Shown in pieces: positions 28,192 to 38,818 of a stretch of DNA of 64,000 nucleotides. Positions within the stretch are counted from its first letter, which is position 1. Every line of letters begins with the position of its first letter. Source of the DNA: Duganella guangzhouensis (lineage in GTDB: Bacteria > Pseudomonadota > Gammaproteobacteria > Burkholderiales > Burkholderiaceae_D); assembly GCF_009674535.1 (NCBI RefSeq), contig NZ_WKJK01000013.1:147897-211896 (forward strand). The letters run 5' to 3'. The notes below the pieces were generated by a model. The model was not told the origin of the DNA. It made no database searches and saw only the letters and a list, made by a program, of their open reading frames with translations. The position numbers and the translations under genes were made by a program.

Positions 28192-28565
28192 GCGTGCGGC
28201 AGCCAGGCCGGTTTTTGGTCCACAAACAGTTCGCGCTGCACGATGCCGTCGTATTCCGGTTCCAGTGTGCCGAGTGTGATGGCGATGCGGTCCGGCGACT
28301 GCGTGCTGCGCCAGAACAGTGTCGAGCCACACACGCGGCAAAAACCGCGTCGTCCTTCGGCCGACGAGGCATACTCCGTGATCAACTCGGCGCCCTGCTC
28401 CACCACAAAACCCGCGCCGGCGACATTGGCGTAGCTGCCGGCCGCCGCGCCATGCTGCTTCTGGCACATGGTGCAATAGCAGTGGCTGGCATGAAACACC
28501 GGCAACGCCGCCCGATAGCGCACGCCGCCACACAAGCAACTGCCATGCAATTCATCCTGTTTCAT
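28188..28565 (-). CDS. GFA-family (glutathione-dependent formaldehyde-activating-like) zinc protein
   Basis: 125-residue protein of the GFA/Mss4-like fold. Zinc-binding cysteines are visible in CLCGGVRY, CYCTMCQK and CRVCGSTLF. The start at 28565 has an excellent GGGAGGTGG site immediately upstream. The family name derives from a formaldehyde-activating enzyme, but most members have no proven activity. It is the first gene of a three-gene operon with the propeller protein. The long open frame that continues upstream runs antisense to the ECF sigma and FecR genes and is not coding. Confidence 0.88.
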   Translation of the reverse strand: MKQDELHGSCLCGGVRYRAALPVFHASHCYCTMCQKQHGAAAGSYANVAGAGFVVEQGAELITEYASSAEGRRGFCRVCGSTLFWRSTQSPDRIAITLGTLEPEYDGIVQRELFVDQKPAWLPHA

Positions 28566-28645
28566 GCCACCTCCCTTGCACTCAATATTGCAATATACAT
28601 CATGCCGGGAGCAATTGCGGTCTTGCCATGAGCACTGCCATAGAA

Positions 28646-28664
28646 TAGAATGCGAATCATTATC
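28646..28664 (+). promoter_or_regulatory. Fur box upstream of the FecI-type sigma gene
   Basis: TAGAATGCGAATCATTATC matches the 19-base Fur consensus at 15 positions, including all ten of the right part (AATCATTATC). It is 21 bases upstream of the sigma-factor start, so iron-bound Fur would block transcription. Confidence 0.8.
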
Positions 28665-28684
28665 ATTTACTAAGATGCGGCGAA

Positions 28685-29209
28685 TTGGCGATCCAGCGAC
28701 AAGTTGAAGCTCTGTATGCCGACCATCATGGCTGGTTGCAAGGCTGGTTACAGCGCAAGCTCGGCTGCAGCCATGGCGCCGCCGATCTGACGCAAGACAC
28801 CTTTCTGCGCATCCTGAATTCGCGCGACGCCCTGCTGGGCGCCATTCAAACGCCGCGCGCCTATCTGACCACCACCGCCAAGCGCCTGCTGGTCGACCGC
28901 TCGCGCCGGCAAGTGATCGAACAAGCTTATCTGCAAAAACTGGCGCTGATCGCCGGCAGCCTGCCCGGCCATCCGTCGCCCGACGAGATTCTGGTCGCGC
29001 TGCAGGCGCTGGAGCAGATCGGCGCCGCGCTTGACGGATTGGCGCCGAAGCCGCGCGCCGCCTTCCTGCGCCACTACCTCGATGAGCACACCCACGCCGC
29101 CATCGCCGCCGAACTGGGCGTTTCCACACGCATGGTGCAGAAATATCTGGTGCAGGCACTGCTGCACTGCCGCGCCCAATGCCAGTCGCTGAGCCAGCAT
29201 GGCATCTGA
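28685..29209 (+). CDS. ECF sigma factor, FecI type
   Basis: 174-residue sigma-70-family factor with only regions 2 and 4. Region 2 begins VEALYADHHGWLQGWLQRKLG and includes the DLTQDTFLRIL core-binding helix; region 4 carries LGVSTRMVQKYL. It would direct transcription of the downstream receptor when the FecR signal arrives. The TTG at 28685 is the only usable start ahead of region 2, and its ribosome site is weak. A Fur box lies just upstream and fecR overlaps the end by 11 bases. Classical iron-starvation sigma/anti-sigma/receptor cassette. Confidence 0.92.
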   Translation: MAIQRQVEALYADHHGWLQGWLQRKLGCSHGAADLTQDTFLRILNSRDALLGAIQTPRAYLTTTAKRLLVDRSRRQVIEQAYLQKLALIAGSLPGHPSPDEILVALQALEQIGAALDGLAPKPRAAFLRHYLDEHTHAAIAAELGVSTRMVQKYLVQALLHCRAQCQSLSQHGI

Positions 29210-30218
29210 ATACCGCCACGACCCGATCGCCGAACAGGCGGCGCAATGGATCATGCTGCTGACGGCGGACGACGCCGCCGAACGCCGGCAAGCGCGTGCC
29301 GGTTTCGATGCGTGGCGCGGCGCCGATCCGCGCCACGCCGCCGCCGCCGCCGAGCTGGAACAATTCATCGGCAAGTTCAGCACCGTGCGCGCCAACAGCG
29401 GCGACGATAGCCGCGCCGCCAGTGCCGCGCTGGACGCCGCCCACACCAGCCGTCAGCGCCGCCAGCGCGTCAAACGTCTGAGCGCCGCCGTCACGCTGGC
29501 GGTGGTGCTGGCCGCGCCGGCCTGGCTGGCCTTGCAGGCGTGGCCGGTGCCGTATCTGTTGGCCGACCTGCGCACCGGTACCGGTCAATGGCAGACCCAG
29601 TTGCTGGCCGACGGCAGCCGCATCACCCTCAACAGTGGCAGCGCGGTCAATCTGCACTATGACGCCAGCCGCCGCAGTATCGAGCTGGTGCAGGGCGAAA
29701 TGCTGGTCGATGTGGCCAAGGATGCGCAACGGCCGTTCGTGGTGGAAACCGCCGATGGCAGCATCCGTGCACTCGGCACCCACTTCGTGGTCGAGCGCAA
29801 GGCCGACGCCACCACACTCAGCATGATCGAATCCAAGGTCGCGGTGCAGACCGCCAACCAGCGCGCCGCCCACACCAGCAGCAGCGGCGGCACACTGGTG
29901 ACGGCGGGCCAGCGCGTGCGCATTACCGCCGGCGCCGTCACCCCGGCCGAGGCCATCGACACCCGCAGCCTGGCCGACGCGTGGCGCCGCCACCAGTTGG
30001 TAGTGCGCGACCTGCCGTTGTCCGATGTGCTGGACCAACTGGCGCGCCACCGCCGCGGCCACATCCACTACGACCGCGCCCAGATCGCGCAGATCCGCGT
30101 CAACGCCGTACTGCCGCTGGACGATAGCGACGCCGCGCTGCAACTGCTGCTGGTGAACTTCCCTACCCTGCGCATCCGCACCATCACGCCATGGCTGGTG
30201 CTGGTGGATGCGCCTTAA
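29199..30218 (+). CDS. FecR-type anti-sigma/signal-transducing membrane protein
   Basis: 339 residues: N-terminal cytoplasmic sigma-interacting domain (EQAAQWIMLLTADDAAERRQARAGFDAW is typical, seen in parts), a single membrane helix near residues 94-111 (LAVVLAAPAWLALQAW), the periplasmic FecR domain (GTGQWQTQLLADGSRITLNSGSAV), and a C-terminal STN-like segment. It receives the signal from the ligand-loaded TonB receptor and frees or activates the sigma factor. The start overlaps the sigma gene by 11 bases; the receptor gene follows 84 bases later. Confidence 0.93.
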   Translation: MASEYRHDPIAEQAAQWIMLLTADDAAERRQARAGFDAWRGADPRHAAAAAELEQFIGKFSTVRANSGDDSRAASAALDAAHTSRQRRQRVKRLSAAVTLAVVLAAPAWLALQAWPVPYLLADLRTGTGQWQTQLLADGSRITLNSGSAVNLHYDASRRSIELVQGEMLVDVAKDAQRPFVVETADGSIRALGTHFVVERKADATTLSMIESKVAVQTANQRAAHTSSSGGTLVTAGQRVRITAGAVTPAEAIDTRSLADAWRRHQLVVRDLPLSDVLDQLARHRRGHIHYDRAQIAQIRVNAVLPLDDSDAALQLLLVNFPTLRIRTITPWLVLVDAP

Positions 30219-30302
30219 AAAATATTTTGACTGGATGGTTCCACTTTTCCGCTGCTGGTACGTCAAGGGGGTCTACACCAACGAAACGAGGAATCATCCG
30301 TC

Positions 30303-32759
30303 ATGCCCGCATCGCACAACCCTGTCCCGAAACCTTTGACGCTTGCCGTCCGCATCGCTTTTGCCGCCACGCTGGCGCTGAGCCTGAACCCGCCGGCACA
30401 CGCCCAGACCGCGCCGGCGGCGGTGGTCACATACGACATCCCGGCCGCACCGCTGGCCGAAGCGCTGACGCTGTACTCGCAGCAGGCCGGGGTAGCGATG
30501 GTGATGGACGCCAGTCAGTTGCGCGGCCTGCGCGCGCCAGCCCTGCAAGGCAGTTACGCGGTCGAGGAAGGCTTTGCGATCCTGCTGCGCGGCAGCGGCT
30601 ACAGCGTGGCGCGCACCGCGGTCGGCTATGTGCTGCGTCCGGCTGGCGTCAGCGCCACGCCGCCGGCCAGCGCCGCTACGTCCGCCGCTCCCGCCGATGC
30701 GGTGCTGGGCGCCGTCACCGTCACCGCCGAGGCCGACAGCGATGGACGCACCGAAGGCAGCGGCCGCTACACCACGAGCGGTCCCAGTCGCACCGCGACC
30801 GGCCTCAATATGACGCTCAAGGAAACCCCGCAAGCGATCAGCATCGTCACCCAGCAGCAGATGCAGGACCAGCACATGCGCTCGCTCGACGATGTGGCCG
30901 ATGGCGCCACCGGCCTCACCTACAGCAAGCTGGGCACCGAACGCTCCTACTTCTATTCGCGCGGCAACGCCGTCACCGATCTGCAGATCGACGGCATGTC
31001 GACCAGTCTGGCGGAAAGCTTTTCCACCGACGTGCTGTCGCTGAACAATATGGCGATTTATGACCGGGTTGAGATTGTGCGCGGCGCCAACGGCCTGCTG
31101 CAAGGTTCCGGCAATCCGTCCGCTGTGATTAATCTGGTGCGCAAGCGCCCGACCCGTGAATTCCAGCTCAGCGCCGAAGTCGGTGCGGCGTCATGGGCCG
31201 ACTACACCGGCCAGCTCGATGTATCCGGTTCGCTGAACCAAAGCGGCAGCGTGCGCGGCCGTGCTGTGCTGTACGGGAATCACGCCAACAGCTACCGCAA
31301 CGGCGCCGGCACCAACAACAAGCTGCTATATCTGATCGGCGAAGCGGATCTGGCCCCCGCTACCACCGTCAGCTTCGGCCTCACCGCGCAGAAAGACGAT
31401 CACCGCGGCTACGACTGGGGCGGACTGCCGATCAAGGCCGACGGCTCGTTCTACGACCTGCCACGCTCGACCTCGCTGGCCGGGCCGTGGGCCCACCTGA
31501 ACCGCAACAACTATTCGATCTTCGGCGACCTGACCCATTATTTCGCCAACGGCTGGACCGTCAGCGCCGCCGCCAACGGCATCCGCTCCAAAGCCGACTA
31601 TCTGGCCTCGATTTCCACCCGCGTCAGCGGCGACACCTTCCTGCTGAGCACCTCCAACACGCTGTACAACGACCGCCAGTGGTCGCTGAACCTGAAGGCC
31701 AACGGCAACTTCACGCTGTTCGGCCGCGAACATGAACTGATTATCGGCGCCAGCAACCGCAAGGACCATCTGTACTACCCGTACTACTCGGCCACCTCGA
31801 CCAGCACCATCGACATCAACGATCCGAACTTCTGGCCGATCCCGCAGCCGGCCATCAACTACGCCAGCAACCTCAACGTCAGCTACCGGCGCAGCGAGCA
31901 AGGCCTGTTCGCGGCCACCCGCCTGCACGCCACCGATGCGCTCAGCGTCATTCTCGGCACCCGCCTCAGCTGGGCCGACTACGCCGTCAAAACCAGCTAC
32001 GTCAACAGCCGCTACGACTCCGGCCGACAGTCTGTGCCGTATGCCGGGCTGGTCTACCAGCTAACGCCGCAGCACTCGCTGTACACCAGCTATACCAACA
32101 TCTTTTCGGTGCAGCAATCGTTCGGCCCGAATGGCCTGCTCGATCCGCTCAAGGGACGCAACTATGAAGGCGGCGTGAAAAGCACCTTCTTCGGCGGCCT
32201 GAATACGGCGGTTGCCGCGTTCCAGACCGATCAGATCAACCTGCCGGTGGCGCTGAACGTGCCGGCCACCTGCGGCGCGGCCGGCAACAGCAACTGCTAC
32301 GCCGCAGGCGCCAAGGTGCGCACGCGCGGGGTGGAACTGGAAGCGTCGGGCGCGCCAGTGACGGGCTTGAATCTGGCGGCAGGCTATACCTACGCCAATC
32401 CGAGTTATGAGGAAGGTCCGAACATCGGCAAACAGTACAACACCGCAATTCCGCGCCGGGTGCTGAAATTGTCCGGCGACTACACGCTACCGGGCGGCCA
32501 GTGGCGGGTCGGCGGCAAGCTGCAGTCGCAAAGCAGTATGTACTACCAGTACACCGGCTACAAGGTGTCGGAAGGCGGCTATAGCGTGCTGGACCTGCAT
32601 GCCAACTATCGCTACAGCCACCACCTGAGCGTCCAGCTCAACATCCGCAACGCGACCGACAAGCACTACTACCAGACCATCCCGCCGACCACCTACTTCC
32701 GTGGCCTGCTGTACGGTGCGCCGCGCAGCTTCGCGGCCACGGTCCGATATGACTACTAA
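30303..32759 (+). CDS. TonB-dependent siderophore receptor with signalling (STN) domain
   Basis: 818-residue outer-membrane receptor. Order: signal peptide (to about residue 34, HAQ), N-terminal secretin/TonB short (STN) signalling domain (about 40-112, VTYDIPAAPLAEALTLYSQQAG), plug domain (MTLKETPQAISIVTQQQMQDQ ... IDGMSTS) and 22-strand barrel ending AATVRYDY with a terminal aromatic. The STN domain indicates cell-surface signalling through the adjacent FecR/sigma pair. The ligand is probably a ferric siderophore; which one cannot be read from the sequence. No biosynthetic cluster is present, so it may use a xenosiderophore. Confidence 0.94.
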   Translation: MPASHNPVPKPLTLAVRIAFAATLALSLNPPAHAQTAPAAVVTYDIPAAPLAEALTLYSQQAGVAMVMDASQLRGLRAPALQGSYAVEEGFAILLRGSGYSVARTAVGYVLRPAGVSATPPASAATSAAPADAVLGAVTVTAEADSDGRTEGSGRYTTSGPSRTATGLNMTLKETPQAISIVTQQQMQDQHMRSLDDVADGATGLTYSKLGTERSYFYSRGNAVTDLQIDGMSTSLAESFSTDVLSLNNMAIYDRVEIVRGANGLLQGSGNPSAVINLVRKRPTREFQLSAEVGAASWADYTGQLDVSGSLNQSGSVRGRAVLYGNHANSYRNGAGTNNKLLYLIGEADLAPATTVSFGLTAQKDDHRGYDWGGLPIKADGSFYDLPRSTSLAGPWAHLNRNNYSIFGDLTHYFANGWTVSAAANGIRSKADYLASISTRVSGDTFLLSTSNTLYNDRQWSLNLKANGNFTLFGREHELIIGASNRKDHLYYPYYSATSTSTIDINDPNFWPIPQPAINYASNLNVSYRRSEQGLFAATRLHATDALSVILGTRLSWADYAVKTSYVNSRYDSGRQSVPYAGLVYQLTPQHSLYTSYTNIFSVQQSFGPNGLLDPLKGRNYEGGVKSTFFGGLNTAVAAFQTDQINLPVALNVPATCGAAGNSNCYAAGAKVRTRGVELEASGAPVTGLNLAAGYTYANPSYEEGPNIGKQYNTAIPRRVLKLSGDYTLPGGQWRVGGKLQSQSSMYYQYTGYKVSEGGYSVLDLHANYRYSHHLSVQLNIRNATDKHYYQTIPPTTYFRGLLYGAPRSFAATVRYDY

Positions 32760-32761
32760 AT

Positions 32762-32787
32762 AAAAAAGGGAGGCCGCGGCCTCCCTT
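32762..32787 (-). terminator. Terminator of rpoD (possibly bidirectional)
   Basis: Perfect 22-base palindrome at 32766-32787 (AAGGGAGGCCG and its complement) with an A run at 32762-32767, giving a T run on the minus strand. It terminates rpoD and probably also slows transcription from the receptor gene, although the plus-strand T run is poor. Confidence 0.85.
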
Positions 32788-32792
32788 CTGGT

Positions 32793-35249
<2,457 letters not shown>

Positions 35250-35364
35250 TAAAAATCTCTCAAACGTAGTCGTCAGAAATTACAAAAAAGCTGGCCCCGC
35301 GCCGACCGCGAGCGGTGCGCATGGGTGGAAATGTTGTAATTTAGCTGACGATTATCTGCGGAAT

Positions 35365-35393
35365 AAAAAAAGCCCGCTTCCAGCCACGGGCTT
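35365..35393 (-). terminator. Terminator-like hairpin in the rpoD leader
   Basis: On the minus strand, stem AAGCCCG/CGGGCTT (35370-35376 with 35387-35393) is followed by a seven-base T run, ending about 115 bases upstream of the rpoD ATG. A second, weaker GC-rich stem with a T run lies at 35284-35320. It is either an attenuator of rpoD or the end of a short upstream RNA. Confidence 0.65.
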
Positions 35394-35555
35394 GTTTCTC
35401 TGTTCAGGGAAGAATGAGAAGGGCAAATGAGAAGGGCACGGGCCCTGTGTCAAACCATCCGAATCGCATCCTGTACCAAGCTGAATCGCACTGTCCTGCA
35501 TAGAGTGCGTCGAGCATTATACACATTTTAGGCCGCGAACGCACACTTACCGACC

Positions 35556-35577
35556 ATCCTAAGCCTATCCTAAGCCT
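35556..35577. repeat. Tandem 11-base direct repeat upstream of proQ
   Basis: ATCCTAAGCCT occurs twice head to tail (35556-35566 and 35567-35577) about 80 bases before the proQ start. The 11-base period would place both copies on one face of the helix. Confidence 0.7.
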
Positions 35578-35620
35578 GAGCAATTGAACACAATGGCCTA
35601 AAATGCACTGCAATCCTATG

Positions 35621-35639
35621 GTCAGCATGATATGCTGAC
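35621..35639. promoter_or_regulatory. Perfect hairpin upstream of proQ
   Basis: GTCAGCAT-GAT-ATGCTGAC, 8-base arms with a 3-base loop, ending 16 bases before the proQ ATG. It could be an operator or an mRNA hairpin near the ribosome-binding region. Confidence 0.55.
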
Positions 35640-35655
35640 GGCTGTTGCATAACCT

Positions 35656-36135
35656 ATGAAGTCGATGAACACTAGTCTTACCCCCCAGCCACCGGTAGCC
35701 GAAACCGCAACCGCTGCGGCCGCGCCGGCGCCTGCCGCCCAAACCCCGCGCAGCCTGCTGAAACAATTGCAGTCCCAATTCCCGGCCTTCCGTGATTTCC
35801 TGCCGCTGTCGATCGGTATCGACAAACAGCTGCTGGCCGTCATGCCTGAGCTCGACCGCAAAACCATGCGCACCGCGCTGGGCATCCATACCGGTTCGCT
35901 GCGCTACCTGAAAGTCATGGAAAAAGCCAAGGTCCGCTACGACCTGGATGGCAAACCAGGCGCCGAAGTGACCGATACCCACCGCGCCCACGCCACCCAG
36001 GTGCTGCAGGAACGCTACAAGAAGGAAGCCGAGCGCAAGAAAGCCGAACGCGAGGCCAAGGCCGCCGAAGAGGCGGCCCGCGTGCACGCCGACAAGCTGA
36101 ACCAGCTGGCCGCGAAGTTCTCCAAGAAGGGCTGA
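35656..36135 (+). CDS. proQ: ProQ/FinO-domain RNA chaperone
   Basis: 159-residue RNA-binding protein. The FinO/ProQ domain spans about residues 30-115 (RSLLKQLQSQFPAFRDFLPLSIGIDKQL, read in parts, through KVRYDLDGKPGAEVTD). A Lys/Arg/Glu-rich helical tail (KKEAERKKAEREAKAAEEAA) follows, and the N-terminal linker is Ala/Pro-rich. It should bind structured small RNAs and mRNA 3' ends. The RNase D-like gene begins one base after its stop, a notable pairing of an RNA chaperone with an exonuclease. The start context contains a perfect hairpin. Confidence 0.9.
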   Translation: MKSMNTSLTPQPPVAETATAAAAPAPAAQTPRSLLKQLQSQFPAFRDFLPLSIGIDKQLLAVMPELDRKTMRTALGIHTGSLRYLKVMEKAKVRYDLDGKPGAEVTDTHRAHATQVLQERYKKEAERKKAEREAKAAEEAARVHADKLNQLAAKFSKKG

Positions 36136-36136
36136 G

Positions 36137-36805
36137 TTGGATCTCCACCCAGCGGCGACGCCGGTGGCGGCAGACGATGATCTGCCGCCTTACCATGGCA
36201 TCGCCATTGCCGATGTGCAGATGGTGGTCACACCGGAGCAGGTGCTGGCGGCGCGCGATGCGTTGCTGGTCTGCGACGCCATCGGCTTTGATACCGAATC
36301 CAAGCCCACGTTTACGCGGGGCGAAACTTCCACCGGTCCGCATCTGATTCAGTTTGCCACCGACCGCAAAGCCTATCTGTTTCAGATCGGCGCCAGTACC
36401 GAACCGCATCTGCGCGCCGCGCTGCTGGCCATTCTGGAGCGGCCGTTGCCATTGAAGGTGGGCTTTGGCCTGGCGGACGATGTCAAGCGCTTGCATGCCA
36501 AGCTGGACATCCGCGCCGCCGGCGTGGTCGACCTGTCGGTGGTGTTGCGCACGCCCGGCCAGCGTAACGATCTGGGCGCCAAGACGGCGGTGGCCAAGTT
36601 CTTCGGCCTCAAGCTGCAAAAGTCCAAAAAGATCTCCACTACCAACTGGGCCTTGCCGCGCCTGAACGAAAAACAGATTCTGTACGCGGCCGACGATGCC
36701 CAGGTGGCATTGCGCGTCTACCGTCACTGGATCGGGCTGGGCAACCAACTGCCGACACTGAAGCCGGTCAAACTGCCGAAACCGCCCAAAACCGGGTTAT
36801 CCTAG
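36137..36805 (+). CDS. RNase D-like 3'-5' exonuclease domain protein
   Basis: 222 residues forming a single DEDD-type 3'-5' exonuclease domain without the HRDC domains of RNase D. Motif I is seen as IGFDTESKP (D and E), motif II as GFGLADDVKRL, and motif III as YAADDAQVALRVY. The TTG at 36137 follows the proQ stop by one base, so translation is coupled. Acting with ProQ in RNA processing is inferred from context; DNA repair-type activity is equally possible. Confidence 0.85.
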   Translation: MDLHPAATPVAADDDLPPYHGIAIADVQMVVTPEQVLAARDALLVCDAIGFDTESKPTFTRGETSTGPHLIQFATDRKAYLFQIGASTEPHLRAALLAILERPLPLKVGFGLADDVKRLHAKLDIRAAGVVDLSVVLRTPGQRNDLGAKTAVAKFFGLKLQKSKKISTTNWALPRLNEKQILYAADDAQVALRVYRHWIGLGNQLPTLKPVKLPKPPKTGLS

Positions 36806-36842
36806 TCACGCGGCCGGCATGGCCGCCTGCATGAGGAGCGGT

Positions 36843-37547
36843 ATGCCGATTATTTCCCGAGTCCTTGCGGCCTGCGCGCTGGCCTGCGCCTGCCTGCCTT
36901 TGCGCGCGGCGGCGCCGGAGACGCTGGAACAACGCCTCGCCGCCTGCCTCACCTGCCACAGCGTGAAGGAACGTGGCGACGCCTACTTTCCGCGCATCGC
37001 CGGCAAGCCGGCCGGTTACCTGTACAACCAGCTGCGCAATTTCCGCGACGGCCGGCGCCAATATCCGATGATGGTCTACATGACGGCGTATTTGCCGGAC
37101 GCGTATCTGCGCGAAATTGCCGACTATTTCGCCAACCAGCATCCGCCCTATCCGCCCGCGCCGGCCGGCAGCGCCGCGTTGGCTGATAGTGCGCAACTGG
37201 CGCGCGGCGAGGCGCTGGTGCGGAACGGCGATCCAGCGAAGAAGATCCCGGCCTGCATGGCCTGCCATGGCGCGGCGCTGACCGGCGTCGAGCCGGCGAT
37301 TCCCGGTTTGCTTGGGCTACCCAGCGATTACATCAACGCCCAGTTCGGTGCATGGAAAAGCCAGGCGCGCCGCGCCGCCGCGCCCGACTGCATGGCCACC
37401 ATTGCGGCGCGTCTGAATGAAGCCGACGTCGCCGCCGCCTCGGCCTGGTTGGCCCGACAAACGCCTGACGCCAACGCGCGCCCCGCCGCCGCCCTACCCC
37501 AACCCTTGCCGCTGGCCTGTGGCAGCGTAGCGGGAGCGGCAAAATGA
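36843..37547 (+). CDS. Diheme cytochrome c4-like protein
   Basis: 234-residue periplasmic cytochrome with signal peptide (VLAACALACACLPLRAAA) and two CxxCH sites (CLTCH and CMACH), each followed by the c4-type segment (FPRIAGKPAGYLYNQLRNFRDG and IPGLLGLPSDYINAQFGAWK). The ATG at 36843 is preferred because GAGGAG lies five bases upstream; an in-frame ATG 24 bases earlier lacks one. It overlaps the next cytochrome gene by four bases (ATGA). It probably shuttles electrons from that protein to a terminal oxidase. Confidence 0.9.
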   Translation: MPIISRVLAACALACACLPLRAAAPETLEQRLAACLTCHSVKERGDAYFPRIAGKPAGYLYNQLRNFRDGRRQYPMMVYMTAYLPDAYLREIADYFANQHPPYPPAPAGSAALADSAQLARGEALVRNGDPAKKIPACMACHGAALTGVEPAIPGLLGLPSDYINAQFGAWKSQARRAAAPDCMATIAARLNEADVAAASAWLARQTPDANARPAAALPQPLPLACGSVAGAAK

Positions 37548-38818
37548 AGAAAATCATTTATACCGTTATCGCGCTGCTCGGCATCACCGTGCTGGCCGCG
37601 CTGGCGGCGCTGCGTTGGCTGCCGATGGACGATCCCGGCCCGCCGCCCAGCACCGCCGCCGCCGCGCTAACGCCGGCCGAGCGCATCGCCCGTGGCGCCT
37701 ACCTGGCCAGGGCCGGCGACTGCATGAGCTGCCACACCGCGCGCGGTGGCGCCGCTTACGCCGGCGGACGCGCGCTGCAAACACCATTCGGCAGCGTCAT
37801 CTCGCCCAACATCACGTCCGACCTCGTGCACGGCATTGGCGCCTGGAGCGCCGACAATTTCTGGCAAGCGCTGCACAACGGCAAATCGAAAGATGGCCGC
37901 CTGTTGTACCCAGCCTTCCCCTACCCCAACTACACCCGCATCAGCCGCGACGACGCCGACGCGCTGTACGCCTACCTGCAAACCATCGCGCCGTCCGCGC
38001 AACCGAACCAGCCGCATCGCCTGCGCTTCCCATACAACCAGCAGATCGCGCTAGCCGCATGGCGCACGCTGTATTTCCGGCCGGAGGCGTTTCGCGCCGA
38101 ACCCCGACTATCGGCGGCATGGAATCGCGGCGCCTATCTGGTGCAAGGTCCAGGACATTGCAGCGCCTGCCACAGCGCGCGCAATCCGCTCGGCGCATCA
38201 GAGGGAGAGGGACTGTCAGGCGGCATGATCCCGGCGCAAGGATGGTATGCGCCCGCACTCAACGCGCGCGGCGACTGGCGGCGCGAACATCTGACCGCGC
38301 TGCTGAAAACCGGCACCTCGCCACGCTCCACCGTGTTCGGCCCGATGGCGGAAGTGGTGAGCGAGAGTCTGCAGTATCTGAGTGATGGCGACATCGATGC
38401 AATTGCCGTCTATCTGCAGGCACTGCCGCCCGGCGAGCAGCCGCCACCGTTCGAGCGCGACAGCGAAACGCAGGCGGTGGCCTTCCTGCAAGCCGGGGCC
38501 AAATTGTATGAGCAGCACTGCGTCGATTGCCACGGCGCCGATGGTAGCGGCCAGCCGCCGGCCTATCCGCCACTGGCCGCCAACCGTGCGCTGACGATGG
38601 AACTAGCGGTGAATCCGATCCGCATCGTGCTGAATGGCGGCTTCGCGCCCGGCACTGCGGGCAATCCGCGTCCGTACAGCATGCCGCCGTTCGGGCATAA
38701 GTTAAACGATACCGAAGTGGCGCAGGTGGTGTCCTACCTGCGCAGCGCGTGGGGCAACAACGCGCCGCCGGTCAGCGGCATCGACGTCAACCGCTACCGC
38801 GCGATACCGCTGGAATGA
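37544..38818 (+). CDS. Membrane-anchored triheme cytochrome c, dehydrogenase electron-transfer subunit type
   Basis: 424 residues with an N-terminal membrane anchor (about residues 5-22) and three CxxCH heme sites (CMSCH, CSACH, CVDCH). It resembles the cytochrome subunits of alcohol or gluconate dehydrogenases, and is clearly related to the cytochrome at 2842-4101: both share the GxAYAGGxxLxTPFG and LLYPAFPY segments. No catalytic dehydrogenase subunit is adjacent, so its partner is elsewhere or it serves several enzymes. It is coupled to the c4-like gene. Confidence 0.9.
   Translation: MKKIIYTVIALLGITVLAALAALRWLPMDDPGPPPSTAAAALTPAERIARGAYLARAGDCMSCHTARGGAAYAGGRALQTPFGSVISPNITSDLVHGIGAWSADNFWQALHNGKSKDGRLLYPAFPYPNYTRISRDDADALYAYLQTIAPSAQPNQPHRLRFPYNQQIALAAWRTLYFRPEAFRAEPRLSAAWNRGAYLVQGPGHCSACHSARNPLGASEGEGLSGGMIPAQGWYAPALNARGDWRREHLTALLKTGTSPRSTVFGPMAEVVSESLQYLSDGDIDAIAVYLQALPPGEQPPPFERDSETQAVAFLQAGAKLYEQHCVDCHGADGSGQPPAYPPLAANRALTMELAVNPIRIVLNGGFAPGTAGNPRPYSMPPFGHKLNDTEVAQVVSYLRSAWGNNAPPVSGIDVNRYRAIPLE

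Larger units (their letters stand above)
35250..35655. other. Divergent rpoD/proQ intergenic region (about 400 bases)
   Basis: No protein or tRNA gene was found on either strand. It holds two minus-strand hairpin/T-run structures close to rpoD (35284-35320 and 35365-35393), a tandem pair of an 11-base repeat (35556-35577), and an 8-base-arm hairpin (35621-35639) near proQ. It must contain both promoters; no consensus could be fixed with confidence. Confidence 0.7.

Noticed and set aside
28566..30266. Long upstream extension of the GFA gene frame
   Set aside because: It runs antisense to the ECF sigma and FecR genes; the GFA protein has a clear ATG with a strong ribosome site at 28565.
35400..35655. 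Possible tRNA or small gene upstream of rpoD explaining the terminator
   Set aside because: Both strands were read for a T-loop (GGTTCGANTCC) and acceptor pairing, and for short frames with ribosome sites; none was found.
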